The notes beneath the pieces were generated by a model. It saw nothing but the letters and a program-made list of their open reading frames with translations, did not search any database and was not told the DNA's origin. The translations under genes were made by a program, and so were the position numbers. Positions 9,337-18,415 of a DNA stretch of 37,235 bases are shown piece by piece. Source of the stretch: Gemella bergeri ATCC 700627 (GTDB taxonomy: Bacteria; Bacillota; Bacilli; Staphylococcales; Gemellaceae); contig NZ_KI271844.1 of assembly GCF_000469465.1 (NCBI RefSeq), positions 1 to 37,235 of the forward strand. The letters are read 5' to 3'. Within the stretch, counting starts at the first letter, position 1, and each line of letters begins with the position of its first letter.

Positions 9337-9515
9337 TAACTTATCACTCCAATCGCACATAAATATATTAACACCATACTTGTAATCAATAACCCTATTA
9401 TAATTATCATATCTATATTAGAAATTCTACTAGGAAATATATACGTTGGATCTTCCATTTTTTTTAATCTTTTTTCTGTTTCTTCATATATTAATTCTTC
9501 TATTTTTTTTGTCAC
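9336..9515 (-). CDS. 59-aa single-pass membrane protein coupled to the permease
   Basis: Reading the minus strand from a GTG at 9515 gives an open frame of 59 codons. The N-terminal half is highly charged (TKKIEELIYEETEKRLKKM), then DPTYIFPSRISN, then one hydrophobic segment (about residues 35-57, DMIIIIGLLITSMVLIYL). The stop TAA overlaps the permease ATG in TAATG, the hallmark of translational coupling, and the frame starts 21 bases after the licCA stop with GGAGAG 12 bases upstream of the GTG. The spacing to the RBS is long. I do not recognise the family. It looks like the small accessory subunits known beside some secondary transporters, so it may stabilise or regulate the permease. Confidence 0.7.
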   Translation of the reverse strand: MTKKIEELIYEETEKRLKKMEDPTYIFPSRISNIDMIIIIGLLITSMVLIYLCAIGVIS

Positions 9516-9536
9516 TTTAACATTACTCTCCTATAT

Positions 9537-11291
9537 TTAATTTGTTAATAAGGCTTCTTTTCCGTATAACTTAACGTATTTATACCATATATATAAATAA
9601 TTTCCTACATTTTTTCCCACACTTTCCTGATGTAAAGCCCATAAAAACCAATAAAATGAAATAACTGCCGTATAACCTAAATAATGTTTTTCATAATTTT
9701 TATTAAATTTCTCTCCAAGATACTGTTTTATTATTTGCTTCGCTTCATCGATAGTATAACTAGAACAGGCAATAAATGTACCCAAATCAACAGCAGGATC
9801 AGCCATTCCCGAATACTCCCAATCAATAAGATACATCTTTTCGTCATTATCTATCAAAAAGTTAGGGTCATAACTATCACAATGACACAGACATATTTCT
9901 TTATTATTCAAAACACTTTTTAACTTTTCTACTATGCCTACCAATATATGCATATCTTCAAAGTCATCACGTTTATTTTCAGCTAATATATGCTTGAAAT
10001 TATCTATCTGCTTCCAAATATCAAATGTATAATCTGTTTTGTATCCACTCTTATGTAATTTTTTCAAGTAATTTAACGCCATTTCCACATCATTCTTATT
10101 GTTATAATCCAATGTTCTGGCATTTTCTATAAAATATGATATTTTCCAACCCTTATCTTTATCTATGTATATATATGTGTCGTCAATTCCCAAGCACTTA
10201 GCCACTTGCATTGATTGTGCTTCACTTGCCCTACTTATATAAGAATCAGTTCCTCTTCCGGGGTGTCTGTATACATAATTTTTATTATCTACAGAAAATT
10301 TAAATGATGTATTGGTCATACCGGATTTAATAGGCTCTATTTTTTTTATGTCATGTTCATTACAATTCAAAACATTGCATATATTTTTCAATATTTCCGA
10401 GTTGGAATTACTTAAATAATTACTGTCAAACTCTCTCAATTCGTCCAAAGAATCAAATTCTTGTATTTGTTCTTTGTCATAATGCCGTATATACATATCC
10501 AATTCAGAAACATATCGTATATATAAATCTTCCCATAAACCATTCTTAGTAACTTGTCTTGGATATTCTTTTTCTAATATATCTACAAATTTTTCGCTAA
10601 AACTCTTATTGAAAAATACATGTCCCAACATTGTCCATGAATTTTCCCCGCCTATTTCTACATTTGTTATCTTCCCTTTTTTATCACATTGTATGCAATA
10701 TTCATTAGTTTCGCCATCTTCATATACCGCAGAATAATAAGATCTATACACATATCTTTCAAATGGATTTTTAACAAAATAATTATCAGAAGAACATATA
10801 TAAGTGTTTGCCAATAAATCTTTTACTAACATTAATGATGATGTGTTATTATACTTATAATATTCTTCATTAACTACAATTTTTACGCCATATTTTTCTT
10901 CCAGATAAAACATCTTTTCTTTCATATAACCGACCACAAGTATTATATCTTTAATACCCACAGCCTTTAATTGCTCTATTTGGCGTTCTATAAGTAGCTC
11001 TCCTTTTACTTTTAACAAACCTTTAGGTTTCTCGTACGAAAGTGGAGCAAAACGAGTACTCATACCCGCAGCAAGTATTATTGCATTATTAACGGCAAAC
11101 GGTTCTAATGACTGCAAACCGCTTTTCGTCAATGTTAAATTTTCAGTTATTAAATTTTCATCTTTTAATTTTTTTAACAATATATTTACTTTCCCTAAAG
11201 ACATACGTGTCTGTTCGGCCAACATACGTTGTGTATGTGTTGTTTTATTTAACAATTGTGTTAATATATTAAACTCTGATAAAGTTAGCAT
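9537..11291 (-). CDS. licCA: wHTH-LicC-LicA fusion: phosphocholine cytidylyltransferase and choline kinase
   Basis: This 584-aa protein has three parts. Residues 1-65 are a MarR-like winged helix (TLSEFNILTQLL, then a recognition helix in MSLGKVNILLKKL). Residues ~68-290 are a LicC-type nucleotidyltransferase with LAAGMSTRFAPLSYEKPKG at 73-91. Residues ~310-584 are a choline-kinase/APH fold with CHCDSYDPNFLID (about 469-481) and LIDWEYSGMADPAVDLG. Together they phosphorylate choline and activate it to CDP-choline for the LicD enzymes. I use the ATG at 11291, preceded by AGAGAGG; an earlier ATG has no site. LicC-LicA fusions are known, for example in Treponema denticola. The N-terminal DNA-binding-like domain suggests self-regulation or is only a structural cap. 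Confidence 0.9.
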   Translation of the reverse strand: MLTLSEFNILTQLLNKTTHTQRMLAEQTRMSLGKVNILLKKLKDENLITENLTLTKSGLQSLEPFAVNNAIILAAGMSTRFAPLSYEKPKGLLKVKGELLIERQIEQLKAVGIKDIILVVGYMKEKMFYLEEKYGVKIVVNEEYYKYNNTSSLMLVKDLLANTYICSSDNYFVKNPFERYVYRSYYSAVYEDGETNEYCIQCDKKGKITNVEIGGENSWTMLGHVFFNKSFSEKFVDILEKEYPRQVTKNGLWEDLYIRYVSELDMYIRHYDKEQIQEFDSLDELREFDSNYLSNSNSEILKNICNVLNCNEHDIKKIEPIKSGMTNTSFKFSVDNKNYVYRHPGRGTDSYISRASEAQSMQVAKCLGIDDTYIYIDKDKGWKISYFIENARTLDYNNKNDVEMALNYLKKLHKSGYKTDYTFDIWKQIDNFKHILAENKRDDFEDMHILVGIVEKLKSVLNNKEICLCHCDSYDPNFLIDNDEKMYLIDWEYSGMADPAVDLGTFIACSSYTIDEAKQIIKQYLGEKFNKNYEKHYLGYTAVISFYWFLWALHQESVGKNVGNYLYIWYKYVKLYGKEALLTN

Positions 11292-11356
11292 TAATAATCC
11301 TCTCTTTATGTTCATTATTTGTATATTCTTTTGAAAAATGAACCTTTTATTATAAA

Positions 11357-11380
11357 AAAAGATAGAATACTCTATCTTTT
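11357..11380 (-). terminator. Intrinsic terminator ending the teichoic acid assembly operon
   Basis: A perfect 10-bp stem (AAAAGATAGA / TCTATCTTTT) with a four-base loop is followed on the minus strand by a T run. It lies 38 bases after the Wzz-like gene and before the licCA start, so it separates the two operons. Confidence 0.82.
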
Positions 11381-11417
11381 ACTTACTGCTCATTTTATCA
11401 CAAAATTTTAAAATTAG

Positions 11418-12458
11418 CTACAACTTATAGTTAATAACCCCTAAAATATCTTTATCCAAGTTAGCCAATACTTGTAAATTTTCTTCAAAATTTTTATATC
11501 GTGTAACTCCATACTCTTCTATAAATAGTACATTATCGGCTTCGATTAAAGATTGTACATCATCAACACTTCTTACTTTTACATCAACTGACAAATATTT
11601 TTTATATTCATGTTTAAATTTTTCTAATACTTTAGCGTTTGTTCCAATAAATACCAATGATTGATTATTTATCTTATAGTCAATTATCTTTTTCAAATTA
11701 TCCATAGTAGTTATAGTTGATACAAAACCTATATTATATTTTTTATAATCTCCTGCCCTATTAATTGTCGGATTAAAAATATATACTATTATATTAGCGA
11801 TTATTACTAAAATTATTGATAATATCCCTAATATTCCTAAACGCATTATTAGTTTTGTTTTATTAACTGCAACAGATTTTTTGCCGCCTGCAACTAATTC
11901 TTGAGAATTTATAGTATCCAATTTATTAATTTTTACATCAGAGTATGTATCTTTAAATTTGTCGATCAATAAATCTAATTTTTTCTCAATTATTTCATTA
12001 GCATTTTTACTGGAAGTTAACACTTTTACAGATACCCCTGCATTGTTAATCAATGGATTTACTATTATTTTCTTGTCCCAATAATCAAAATTAGAATTTT
12101 TAAGGGTTGTTTCTCCGGTATCTAATTCATTAGCAATTTTTGCCATCTCTTCAGATGATAAATCATTAAATAAAAATGCTCCATTTATATTAGATTCTAA
12201 TAATTTTGCATAAAAATCACTATACCCTCCAACTTTATTTTTATTGGAATTTTGTTGTTCTTCTAATGGAGATGTAATTTTGTAACTTAAATATGTTGAA
12301 TAATTTGTTGTATCTTTTACCGTTGTTTTACTGTTTATAGCTTTTAATGTATACGGTATTGCAATAGCACAAAATAATACTATTACGGCTATTATATTTA
12401 TTATCTTCTTTTTATATATATTAGCAAATAAATCTGCTGTTGAATAATTTTCAAACAT
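11418..12458 (-). CDS. Wzz-like polysaccharide co-polymerase with a degenerate kinase-like C-terminal domain
   Basis: This 346-aa protein has TM1 (about 18-38), a ~165-residue outside domain, and TM2 (about 204-228) ending in IFNP, the layout of Wzz/Wzd chain-length proteins. Unlike CpsC it continues for ~105 residues inside the cell. That tail reads like a tyrosine autokinase or MinD-type ATPase whose nucleotide site is gone: SLVFIGTNAKV (267-277) falls where Walker A should be but has no GKS/T, while ADNVLFIEEYGVTRYKN and KDILGVINYKL match the kinase's last two strands. It overlaps the upstream polymerase gene by eight bases, so it is probably the polymerase partner. From memory, pneumococcal TarP has a partner called TarQ; this could be its counterpart, unverified. 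Confidence 0.7.
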   Translation of the reverse strand: MFENYSTADLFANIYKKKIINIIAVIVLFCAIAIPYTLKAINSKTTVKDTTNYSTYLSYKITSPLEEQQNSNKNKVGGYSDFYAKLLESNINGAFLFNDLSSEEMAKIANELDTGETTLKNSNFDYWDKKIIVNPLINNAGVSVKVLTSSKNANEIIEKKLDLLIDKFKDTYSDVKINKLDTINSQELVAGGKKSVAVNKTKLIMRLGILGILSIILVIIANIIVYIFNPTINRAGDYKKYNIGFVSTITTMDNLKKIIDYKINNQSLVFIGTNAKVLEKFKHEYKKYLSVDVKVRSVDDVQSLIEADNVLFIEEYGVTRYKNFEENLQVLANLDKDILGVINYKL

Positions 12459-13905
12459 TAATTCTCTTCTCCTTGTGTCGTATATTGTGTTTTTTTGTCA
12501 TCGTTTTAGCTCCAAAGAATATTATCGCAATAATCCCCCAAAACTGCATTGTAAATAAATTAAGGAAACTTTCCGAAAAGCTGCTGCGGGGCATAAAAAA
12601 CAAGTTATTTAAAATAAATAATCCTATCCCGAACAATAATATTCTATCTGAATAAGCTATCTTCATTATTAGAACAAATAATACTCCCAGTAAAATACTA
12701 AATACAAAAACTCCTATAAATCCGAAATCAGTATATAACTCCATTATATAACTACTTCCAATGCCATGCCCATCCAAGTATTTTTCTTTTAACGTTATAT
12801 AAGAAATATTATGTGCATAACTATTACTCTTTAATGCCAACTCTGTACTGTTGGTAGTATGTTCAAACGCCTTACCCCCGAATAAAACACCAATATTTCC
12901 CTTAGTAAAATATTCTATAATCGGGCCAAAAGTATAACTGCTCACTTCTCTTACGGGTAAATTACTGTTGTAAAGATAGCCATGTGCCAAAACCCCAAAA
13001 CTTGTTCCTTGTTTGTATATAAAATCAAGGAATATATCTGAAAAACTATTACCTGCTACCTCTACATTATCACGAACATAATTAAGTATTCCCATAATAA
13101 TCATTAATACGGGTGTTCCTATATAAATAATCAATTTTTCTTTGAAGCCTATCCACAACCCCCGCTCTCCTTGATTACGCATGAAATAATATACAAAAGC
13201 AAATAACAAGCTAAGGATAAACGGATTACGTGTCCCAATCAACAGATGAATTGCATTGGCAAAAATAAGAGCTAAAAGTACCAATGTTGCATAAAGTTTT
13301 CTTGGTTTTGTCGCTAAATATATACATAAAGAATATAACATAAATGATGATAGTATATAAGTAAAATATGGTAATTCACTTTTAAAATTGGCGTAATAAT
13401 CATAATATGTTGTATTTAATCTAAAAAGTAATCGTTCAACTAATCTCAATACATAAAATGGATATGATAATCCAAAAATAACTAATGCCATTAAACGAAC
13501 CTTTTTTATATATCCCATATTTTTATTTTTCATTTTATTTTGTAGCGGTACCCTTTTAGTTGTAATAATACTACCTATGTGTAATCCTATAATAGATATT
13601 ATAACGACTAAAAATGAAAATTTATACACATCCCCTTGATATGTGCTCAATGCTCCCGTTTTAAAATAATCAATTGTTGGCCTTGACACTAAAAAAATAA
13701 AAATTGTAATATAGAATATTAAATGTATAATGTAATACTCTATATTATTAAAACACCATAGTATACAACATAATAGTAATGAAAGGAGTGTGTAAAATAA
13801 TATTGATATTTCATTACTTATAATATACCTGATACCTAAACAAATAGTTATTGTAGTGCTTAATAATGTAAAAAGAAAATATATTCTTTTTCTATCTATA
13901 CTCAA
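12451..13905 (-). CDS. Wzy-type repeat-unit polymerase, candidate teichoic acid polymerase (TarP-like)
   Basis: This is a ~484-aa protein with about 12 membrane segments and a large outside loop (about residues 285-380, with NSYAHNISYITLKEKYLDGHG), typical of O-antigen/capsule Wzy polymerases. It would join lipid-linked repeats on the outer face. There is no ATG near the start. I choose the TTG at 13905 because AAGGAGG lies seven bases before it; a TTG two codons earlier is too close to the site. It sits after GT4 and GT2 genes and before the Wzz-like gene. That order matches the pneumococcal cluster holding the teichoic acid polymerase, so TarP function is inferred from context, not from residue identity. 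Confidence 0.78.
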   Translation of the reverse strand: MSIDRKRIYFLFTLLSTTITICLGIRYIISNEISILFYTLLSLLLCCILWCFNNIEYYIIHLIFYITIFIFLVSRPTIDYFKTGALSTYQGDVYKFSFLVVIISIIGLHIGSIITTKRVPLQNKMKNKNMGYIKKVRLMALVIFGLSYPFYVLRLVERLLFRLNTTYYDYYANFKSELPYFTYILSSFMLYSLCIYLATKPRKLYATLVLLALIFANAIHLLIGTRNPFILSLLFAFVYYFMRNQGERGLWIGFKEKLIIYIGTPVLMIIMGILNYVRDNVEVAGNSFSDIFLDFIYKQGTSFGVLAHGYLYNSNLPVREVSSYTFGPIIEYFTKGNIGVLFGGKAFEHTTNSTELALKSNSYAHNISYITLKEKYLDGHGIGSSYIMELYTDFGFIGVFVFSILLGVLFVLIMKIAYSDRILLFGIGLFILNNLFFMPRSSFSESFLNLFTMQFWGIIAIIFFGAKTMTKKHNIRHKEKRINV

Positions 13906-13918
13906 AGTCAAGCCTCCT

Positions 13919-14905
13919 TTAATATATCTGTTTTGATTGCTTAATATTTTTAAATAGCAACACTCTGTAAAGTTTTACATTAATAAGTAATGCTAATGTC
14001 GCCATTCTTCGCCCTTTTCTAAATATCTTATTATTAGTAATTTTTAATGCGTTAATTTTTAAAAAGTTGACAACTTTTTTATAATCTTCAAACTTACTAT
14101 AATTTGATTCTAATAACATTTTATCTAAAATAAAAAAATATGCGTATGACAATCTGAAAAATCCAACATCTTCTATGTCCGGATAATCTTTTTTAACAAA
14201 ATCATAATATCGTGTGTAGATATCTATATATGCTAAATCTTTTTTCGCATATGGTTTGGTTGTTATGCTATCTCCTCTATGGTAATAGTAATAATAAGGC
14301 TTGGTATTAATAACGAATTTTCGGGCTACTTTTAATAAATCATAATGATAATAGGCATCTTCATATATCAATCCTACCGGAAATTTTAGATTATTTACTA
14401 TTTCTTTTTTCATTAATTTATTACAAATAGACCCCGGAATTTGTTCACCTATTAAATATTTTTCTAAAAATTGCTTTTTATCACATACAAAATATAACTC
14501 CGTGTTTTTACATTGCGGACTGCTGCTGTTGGTGTAAACATTAGTAACCCCACAACTTGAAACATCTGCATTTTCATTTATTATCTGATTGTATAAAGTC
14601 TCAATCATTTTTTCATGTATATAATCATCTGAATCTATAAATATAATATATTTCCCATTAGCTTGAGAAAAACCATAATTTCTTGCGTCAGATAACCCAC
14701 CATTTTTTTTATGTAGCACCTTTATGCGATTATCTTTTTTCTTAAAATCATCACAAATTTTTCCGCTGTTATCTGTTGAACCGTCATCTACCAATATTAT
14801 CTCCAAATTACCATATGTTTGATTTAATATTGAAGTTACGCTTTTTTCTAAATATTTCTCTACATTGTATATAGGAACAATAACACTTATTAAATCATTT
14901 TTCAT
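13919..14905 (-). CDS. GT2 glycosyltransferase of the teichoic acid operon
   Basis: This 328-aa protein has a complete GT-A domain: ISVIVPIYNVEKYLEKS, NLEIILVDDGSTDNSG, then the metal-binding FIDSDDYI and an acceptor-side YEDAYYHYDLL. A basic C-terminal stretch without clear membrane segments suggests a peripheral membrane enzyme. Family members of this type add a single sugar (often GalNAc, Gal or Glc) to a lipid-linked oligosaccharide. It lies ten bases after the GT4 gene, with GAGG six bases before its ATG, in the operon that also holds LicD and the polymerase. By analogy with pneumococcal teichoic acid, one of the two GalNAc residues is a candidate substrate, but the sugar is not readable from sequence. 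Confidence 0.88.
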   Translation of the reverse strand: MKNDLISVIVPIYNVEKYLEKSVTSILNQTYGNLEIILVDDGSTDNSGKICDDFKKKDNRIKVLHKKNGGLSDARNYGFSQANGKYIIFIDSDDYIHEKMIETLYNQIINENADVSSCGVTNVYTNSSSPQCKNTELYFVCDKKQFLEKYLIGEQIPGSICNKLMKKEIVNNLKFPVGLIYEDAYYHYDLLKVARKFVINTKPYYYYYHRGDSITTKPYAKKDLAYIDIYTRYYDFVKKDYPDIEDVGFFRLSYAYFFILDKMLLESNYSKFEDYKKVVNFLKINALKITNNKIFRKGRRMATLALLINVKLYRVLLFKNIKQSKQIY

Positions 14906-14914
14906 TAATAACCT

Positions 14915-16015
14915 CTAACTAAATATTTCTTCTATATCTCTTATTTGTCTTTCTACTGTAAACTCTCTTATAAATTTAAGGGCAAGTTCTTTATCCATTA
15001 TCTTCCTATTATCTAAATACTCAACAAGCGCTTGCTCTGCTTCTTCATTATTATATATAATTTTACCAAATTTCCCGTTTTGCGATAATTCTTCAGCCCC
15101 ACCTACATCTGTTGATACAAAAGGTACACCCAAGCTAAGCGCCTCTACATAAACCCCAGGAAAGCCTTCTTGTTTTGACATAGACAATAAAACTTTCATA
15201 TATTTTAAATATTTATAAGGATTTTTTTGATAACCTAAGAAATGAACATATTTCTCCAAACCATGTTTTTTTACTCGTTTTTTCAATATATCTTCCATAT
15301 CACCACTGCCTATATAATATAAGTGATATTTCTTGTTTTGTTTATGAAGTTCGTTTATAACTTCCAAAACTCTATCCGAGCCTTTATTTTCTTCTATTCT
15401 TCCAATTGTACAAATACTGTTAGGTTCTACTTCTATATTAATATCTTCACTTGCTTTACTTACTATATCATCAAAATTATAACCATTATATATATTTACT
15501 ACTTTTCCTTTATACTCAGGATAGACATCAACTATCGACTGTTTGGTTTTATTAGAAATCGCTACAATTTTATCTACATCAGCTAGATGTTTTTTATGAG
15601 ATACTCTTTTTAAGCTATCTTCTTTAAATTGCTCAATACTCCCATGTATCCAAGCTATTTTTTTTACGTCTTTTCTTTTTGAAAAATTAAATGGTGGATT
15701 CATAATTGTAAAAGATACTTCTATATCATAATTATCCTTTACTGCCAACTTTCGTGTTAATTTAGGAAAATATATTCTAAAACGCCATAATAATGCACGA
15801 ACAATTCTGCTTTGATTATGATATTGCCATGGTTTTAAAATATGAACATTATCAGGTACCGGTTCGTAACCTTTATCAAAATGCTCCATCTCCAATATAT
15901 CAATATCATATTTTTCACTATTCAGGTTAGATACTATTGTTGAGAGTATTTTCTCCGCCCCGCCACCAAGCGAGTACGACCACATAAAAAATAATATTCT
16001 TTTTTTCTTAGTCAT
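14915..16015 (-). CDS. GT4 glycosyltransferase of the teichoic acid operon
   Basis: This is a 366-aa GT-B fold enzyme. The N-terminal SYSLGGGAEKILSTIV loop and the C-terminal family GT4 signature (ICTIGRIEENKGSDRVLEVI, then SKQEGFPGVYVEALSLGVPF with the EX7E glutamates, and TDVGGAEEL) are all present. It transfers a sugar from a nucleotide donor with retention, inside the cell. It overlaps the upstream LicD gene by eight bases and has GGGGGAG four bases before its ATG. With LicD upstream and GT2 plus polymerase downstream it is probably one of the repeat-unit transferases; the exact sugar is unknown. Confidence 0.9.
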   Translation of the reverse strand: MTKKKRILFFMWSYSLGGGAEKILSTIVSNLNSEKYDIDILEMEHFDKGYEPVPDNVHILKPWQYHNQSRIVRALLWRFRIYFPKLTRKLAVKDNYDIEVSFTIMNPPFNFSKRKDVKKIAWIHGSIEQFKEDSLKRVSHKKHLADVDKIVAISNKTKQSIVDVYPEYKGKVVNIYNGYNFDDIVSKASEDINIEVEPNSICTIGRIEENKGSDRVLEVINELHKQNKKYHLYYIGSGDMEDILKKRVKKHGLEKYVHFLGYQKNPYKYLKYMKVLLSMSKQEGFPGVYVEALSLGVPFVSTDVGGAEELSQNGKFGKIIYNNEEAEQALVEYLDNRKIMDKELALKFIREFTVERQIRDIEEIFS

Positions 16016-16844
16016 AATACTCCCCCTTATATTTCGTATAACTACTATCCATATCCGTTACCACTGCATCATGATGCGGTACTTGTTTTTCTTTCGGTGG
16101 TGGAGTCATATAATCTCCGAACGCTGTCTTCAAATAAATATCGTAACCTTTTGGTATCGGCATTTGTGTTTGTTCAAACGGCATAAATATACTTTCGTCA
16201 AAAGCATTTAACGGATATTTTTTTTTCATATATCCCGGACCTGAGCAAAGTTCAGTAATGCCGTCACTTTCTGCTTTAGTATATTTTGTCATCTCACGTT
16301 CAGCTTTTTTCCAAATTTTATAACGAAGTATCCGTGGTGTTATTCCTAATAATATTGTACTGCCCCATCTCATTAATCCCCCATGTTTTTTGGGAATTGT
16401 TTGAGCACAAAACAATGAATATACTAGCGCCCAGCGAACTTGTTTTTTTCGTTTATATTTATCCTTAGGGTAATAATCAAGCGGTAATATATCCAACGCT
16501 AAGCCATGTGGTATATCTAAATCCTGTTGATAAGGTTTAATACATGTAGTTTGAGTATCACGAATAGTAATAAATAAATTTCTATCAACGAAATCTCTAC
16601 CACTTTTTGACAAGAAATATCTTTTATCAGCATACTCCTGCCACAACATTGGTAATTTTTCGTAATCACTACGTGGCATAAAAAAATCTAAATCGTCATC
16701 CCACGGAATAAACCCTTTATGCCTTAAAGTCCCAATCGCGCCACCACCACACAAGTAACATAGTAAGCCATGTTCATTACAAAATTCTACAAAATACTCA
16801 GCCATTTCTAAACTTCTATTTTGAATCTCCTGTAAATTACTCAC
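16008..16844 (-). CDS. LicD family transferase, candidate ribitol-phosphate transferase (LicD3-like)
   Basis: This 278-aa LicD-family protein has the core [17 protein letters not shown] and then DDDLD at residues 49-53; the usual fourth-position Ile is Leu. The C-terminal GDYMTPPPKEKQVPHHDA tail is intact. I start it at the GTG at 16844, six bases after GGAGG; an upstream TTG abuts the site. The gene overlaps the aminotransferase before it and the GT4 after it by eight bases each. It differs from LicD1/LicD2 (HxxQ-like tail, CGGG instead of YGT) and lies among chain-building genes, as pneumococcal licD3 does. I infer transfer of ribitol-phosphate from CDP-ribitol rather than choline decoration. 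Confidence 0.82.
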   Translation of the reverse strand: MSNLQEIQNRSLEMAEYFVEFCNEHGLLCYLCGGGAIGTLRHKGFIPWDDDLDFFMPRSDYEKLPMLWQEYADKRYFLSKSGRDFVDRNLFITIRDTQTTCIKPYQQDLDIPHGLALDILPLDYYPKDKYKRKKQVRWALVYSLFCAQTIPKKHGGLMRWGSTILLGITPRILRYKIWKKAEREMTKYTKAESDGITELCSGPGYMKKKYPLNAFDESIFMPFEQTQMPIPKGYDIYLKTAFGDYMTPPPKEKQVPHHDAVVTDMDSSYTKYKGEYYD

Positions 16845-18054
16845 CCACAACCTCCGTTACAATTCGCTTAAATCTATCTATTATTACATCAATATCATTG
16901 TCACTCAAGCATGTATGAAGCGGCAAAGTAATCTCATTTTCGAAATAAGCATACGCATTTGGATAATTTTCTATATTAAACCCTAGGTTATGATACGCTG
17001 TTAATAATGGTAAAGGCTTATAATGAACATTACAGCTAACGCCCATCTCTGCCATTTTTTCTATAATTTTACCTCGTTGTTCAAATGTTGCACCTTTTAT
17101 ATGAGTAATGTAAAGATGTCTACATGATTCAAAATTCTCCGTTTTATGCACTAACGGTACTATACGTGTATCTCTAAAAGCTGTATCATATTTTTCAACT
17201 ATTTCTTTTCTTCGCTTCAACAAGCTCGGATAACGTTTTAATTGTACAAGACCTATTGATGCTGCCAAATCGGTCAAATTACATTTGTAACCGGGTAGTA
17301 TAATATCATACTCCCAAGATCCTGCTTTCATTTTAGACAAAGCATCTTTTGTTTGACCATGTAATGATAAAATTTGAAACTCTTTATACAACTCATCATT
17401 ATCAAATACCGGATTATTTCTCCATGTAACACTACCGCCTTCCGCTGTAGTAAAGTTTTTTACCGCATGAAACGAGAATGTACTAAAATCTGCAACACTG
17501 CCAACTTTTTGACCTTTGTACACACTTCCTAACGCATGTGCCGCATCAGCAACAACAGCCACTCGTCCCAGCTTTTCTTGATATTTTCCATTCGGTTTAA
17601 ACAAGTCTTTTTTACGCTCTACTATATTAAATATACGTTCATAATCGCAAGGTATTCCAGCTAAATCCACCGGAATAATTGCTTTTGTTTTTGGTGTAAT
17701 AGCTTGCTCCAATTTATTATAATCCATCTCATGACCATCTTTTTGAATATCAATAATAACAGCTTTCGCTCCAACATGATAAATAACACTACATGATGCA
17801 GTATAAGTCATTGCCGGAACGATTACCTCGTCACCCTCACCAATACCTAACACACGCAATGCCAATTCGAGAGCAGCTGTTGCAGAATTAAAACAAACCG
17901 TTTTCGGTGTATCGGTAAATTCTGACAATCTGCGTTCCAATTCTTTTGTCTTCGGTCCTGTTGTAATCCAACCTGATTTTAATGTATCAATTACTTCGTT
18001 AATTTCTTCTTCGCTAATATCCGGCGGAGAAAATGGAATATTGTATTGTTTCAT
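16837..18054 (-). CDS. DegT/DnrJ/EryC1 PLP-dependent sugar aminotransferase
   Basis: This is a 405-aa type I aminotransferase of the sugar-modifying DegT family. The N-terminal PFSPPDISEEEINEV and SGWITTGP are typical, the PLP-binding aspartate is in VADAAHALGS (D170) and the Schiff-base lysine is K199 in SFHAVKNFTTAEGG. Such enzymes aminate nucleotide 4-keto-6-deoxy sugars. Pneumococcal teichoic acid starts with the diamino sugar AATGal and uses an aminotransferase of this family beside the initiating transferase, so UDP-linked AATGal is the leading substrate. The required 4,6-dehydratase is not in the window. The ATG has AAGGAG upstream, and a consensus-like promoter lies 120 bases before it; it heads the operon. 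Confidence 0.9.
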   Translation of the reverse strand: MKQYNIPFSPPDISEEEINEVIDTLKSGWITTGPKTKELERRLSEFTDTPKTVCFNSATAALELALRVLGIGEGDEVIVPAMTYTASCSVIYHVGAKAVIIDIQKDGHEMDYNKLEQAITPKTKAIIPVDLAGIPCDYERIFNIVERKKDLFKPNGKYQEKLGRVAVVADAAHALGSVYKGQKVGSVADFSTFSFHAVKNFTTAEGGSVTWRNNPVFDNDELYKEFQILSLHGQTKDALSKMKAGSWEYDIILPGYKCNLTDLAASIGLVQLKRYPSLLKRRKEIVEKYDTAFRDTRIVPLVHKTENFESCRHLYITHIKGATFEQRGKIIEKMAEMGVSCNVHYKPLPLLTAYHNLGFNIENYPNAYAYFENEITLPLHTCLSDNDIDVIIDRFKRIVTEVVGE

Positions 18055-18173
18055 TATTGTTCTCCTTAGTTACATAGTAAGTATTTACTAATACCACTAT
18101 TACTTTTATTACTGTAATTATTTTCTTAAAATTCTCTTCTAATTTCTACTTATCGTCCATTTTAATAATACAA

Positions 18174-18202
18174 AATATACTACTTAAAACTACTTTAATC
18201 AA
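18174..18202 (-). promoter_or_regulatory. Promoter of the teichoic acid assembly operon
   Basis: On the minus strand TTGATT and TATATT are separated by exactly 17 bases, upstream of the aminotransferase gene. It leaves an untranslated leader of roughly 115 bases. Confidence 0.6.
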
Positions 18203-18415
18203 ATGTTGTATTATTATTTTAAACTAGCGGAACACTTCTTTTAATTACTGTAATTCTACATTTTTATACTCTTGATTATATCAAATTACAACATAATAAT
18301 CAATTATAGGTTTTGTATGAAAATCAAAGTATATATTATTTTACAAATATTTAAGCAATGGTTAGTAGTAGTATGGACGCCTACAACTAACCCACTATGT
18401 GGGTGGATTTTTCGG

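Noticed and set aside
18300-18340. Similarity to the pneumococcal BOX element (ATGAAAATCAAAG)
   Set aside because: Only about 13 bases match, in an AT-rich gap, and the rest of the BOX modules is absent.
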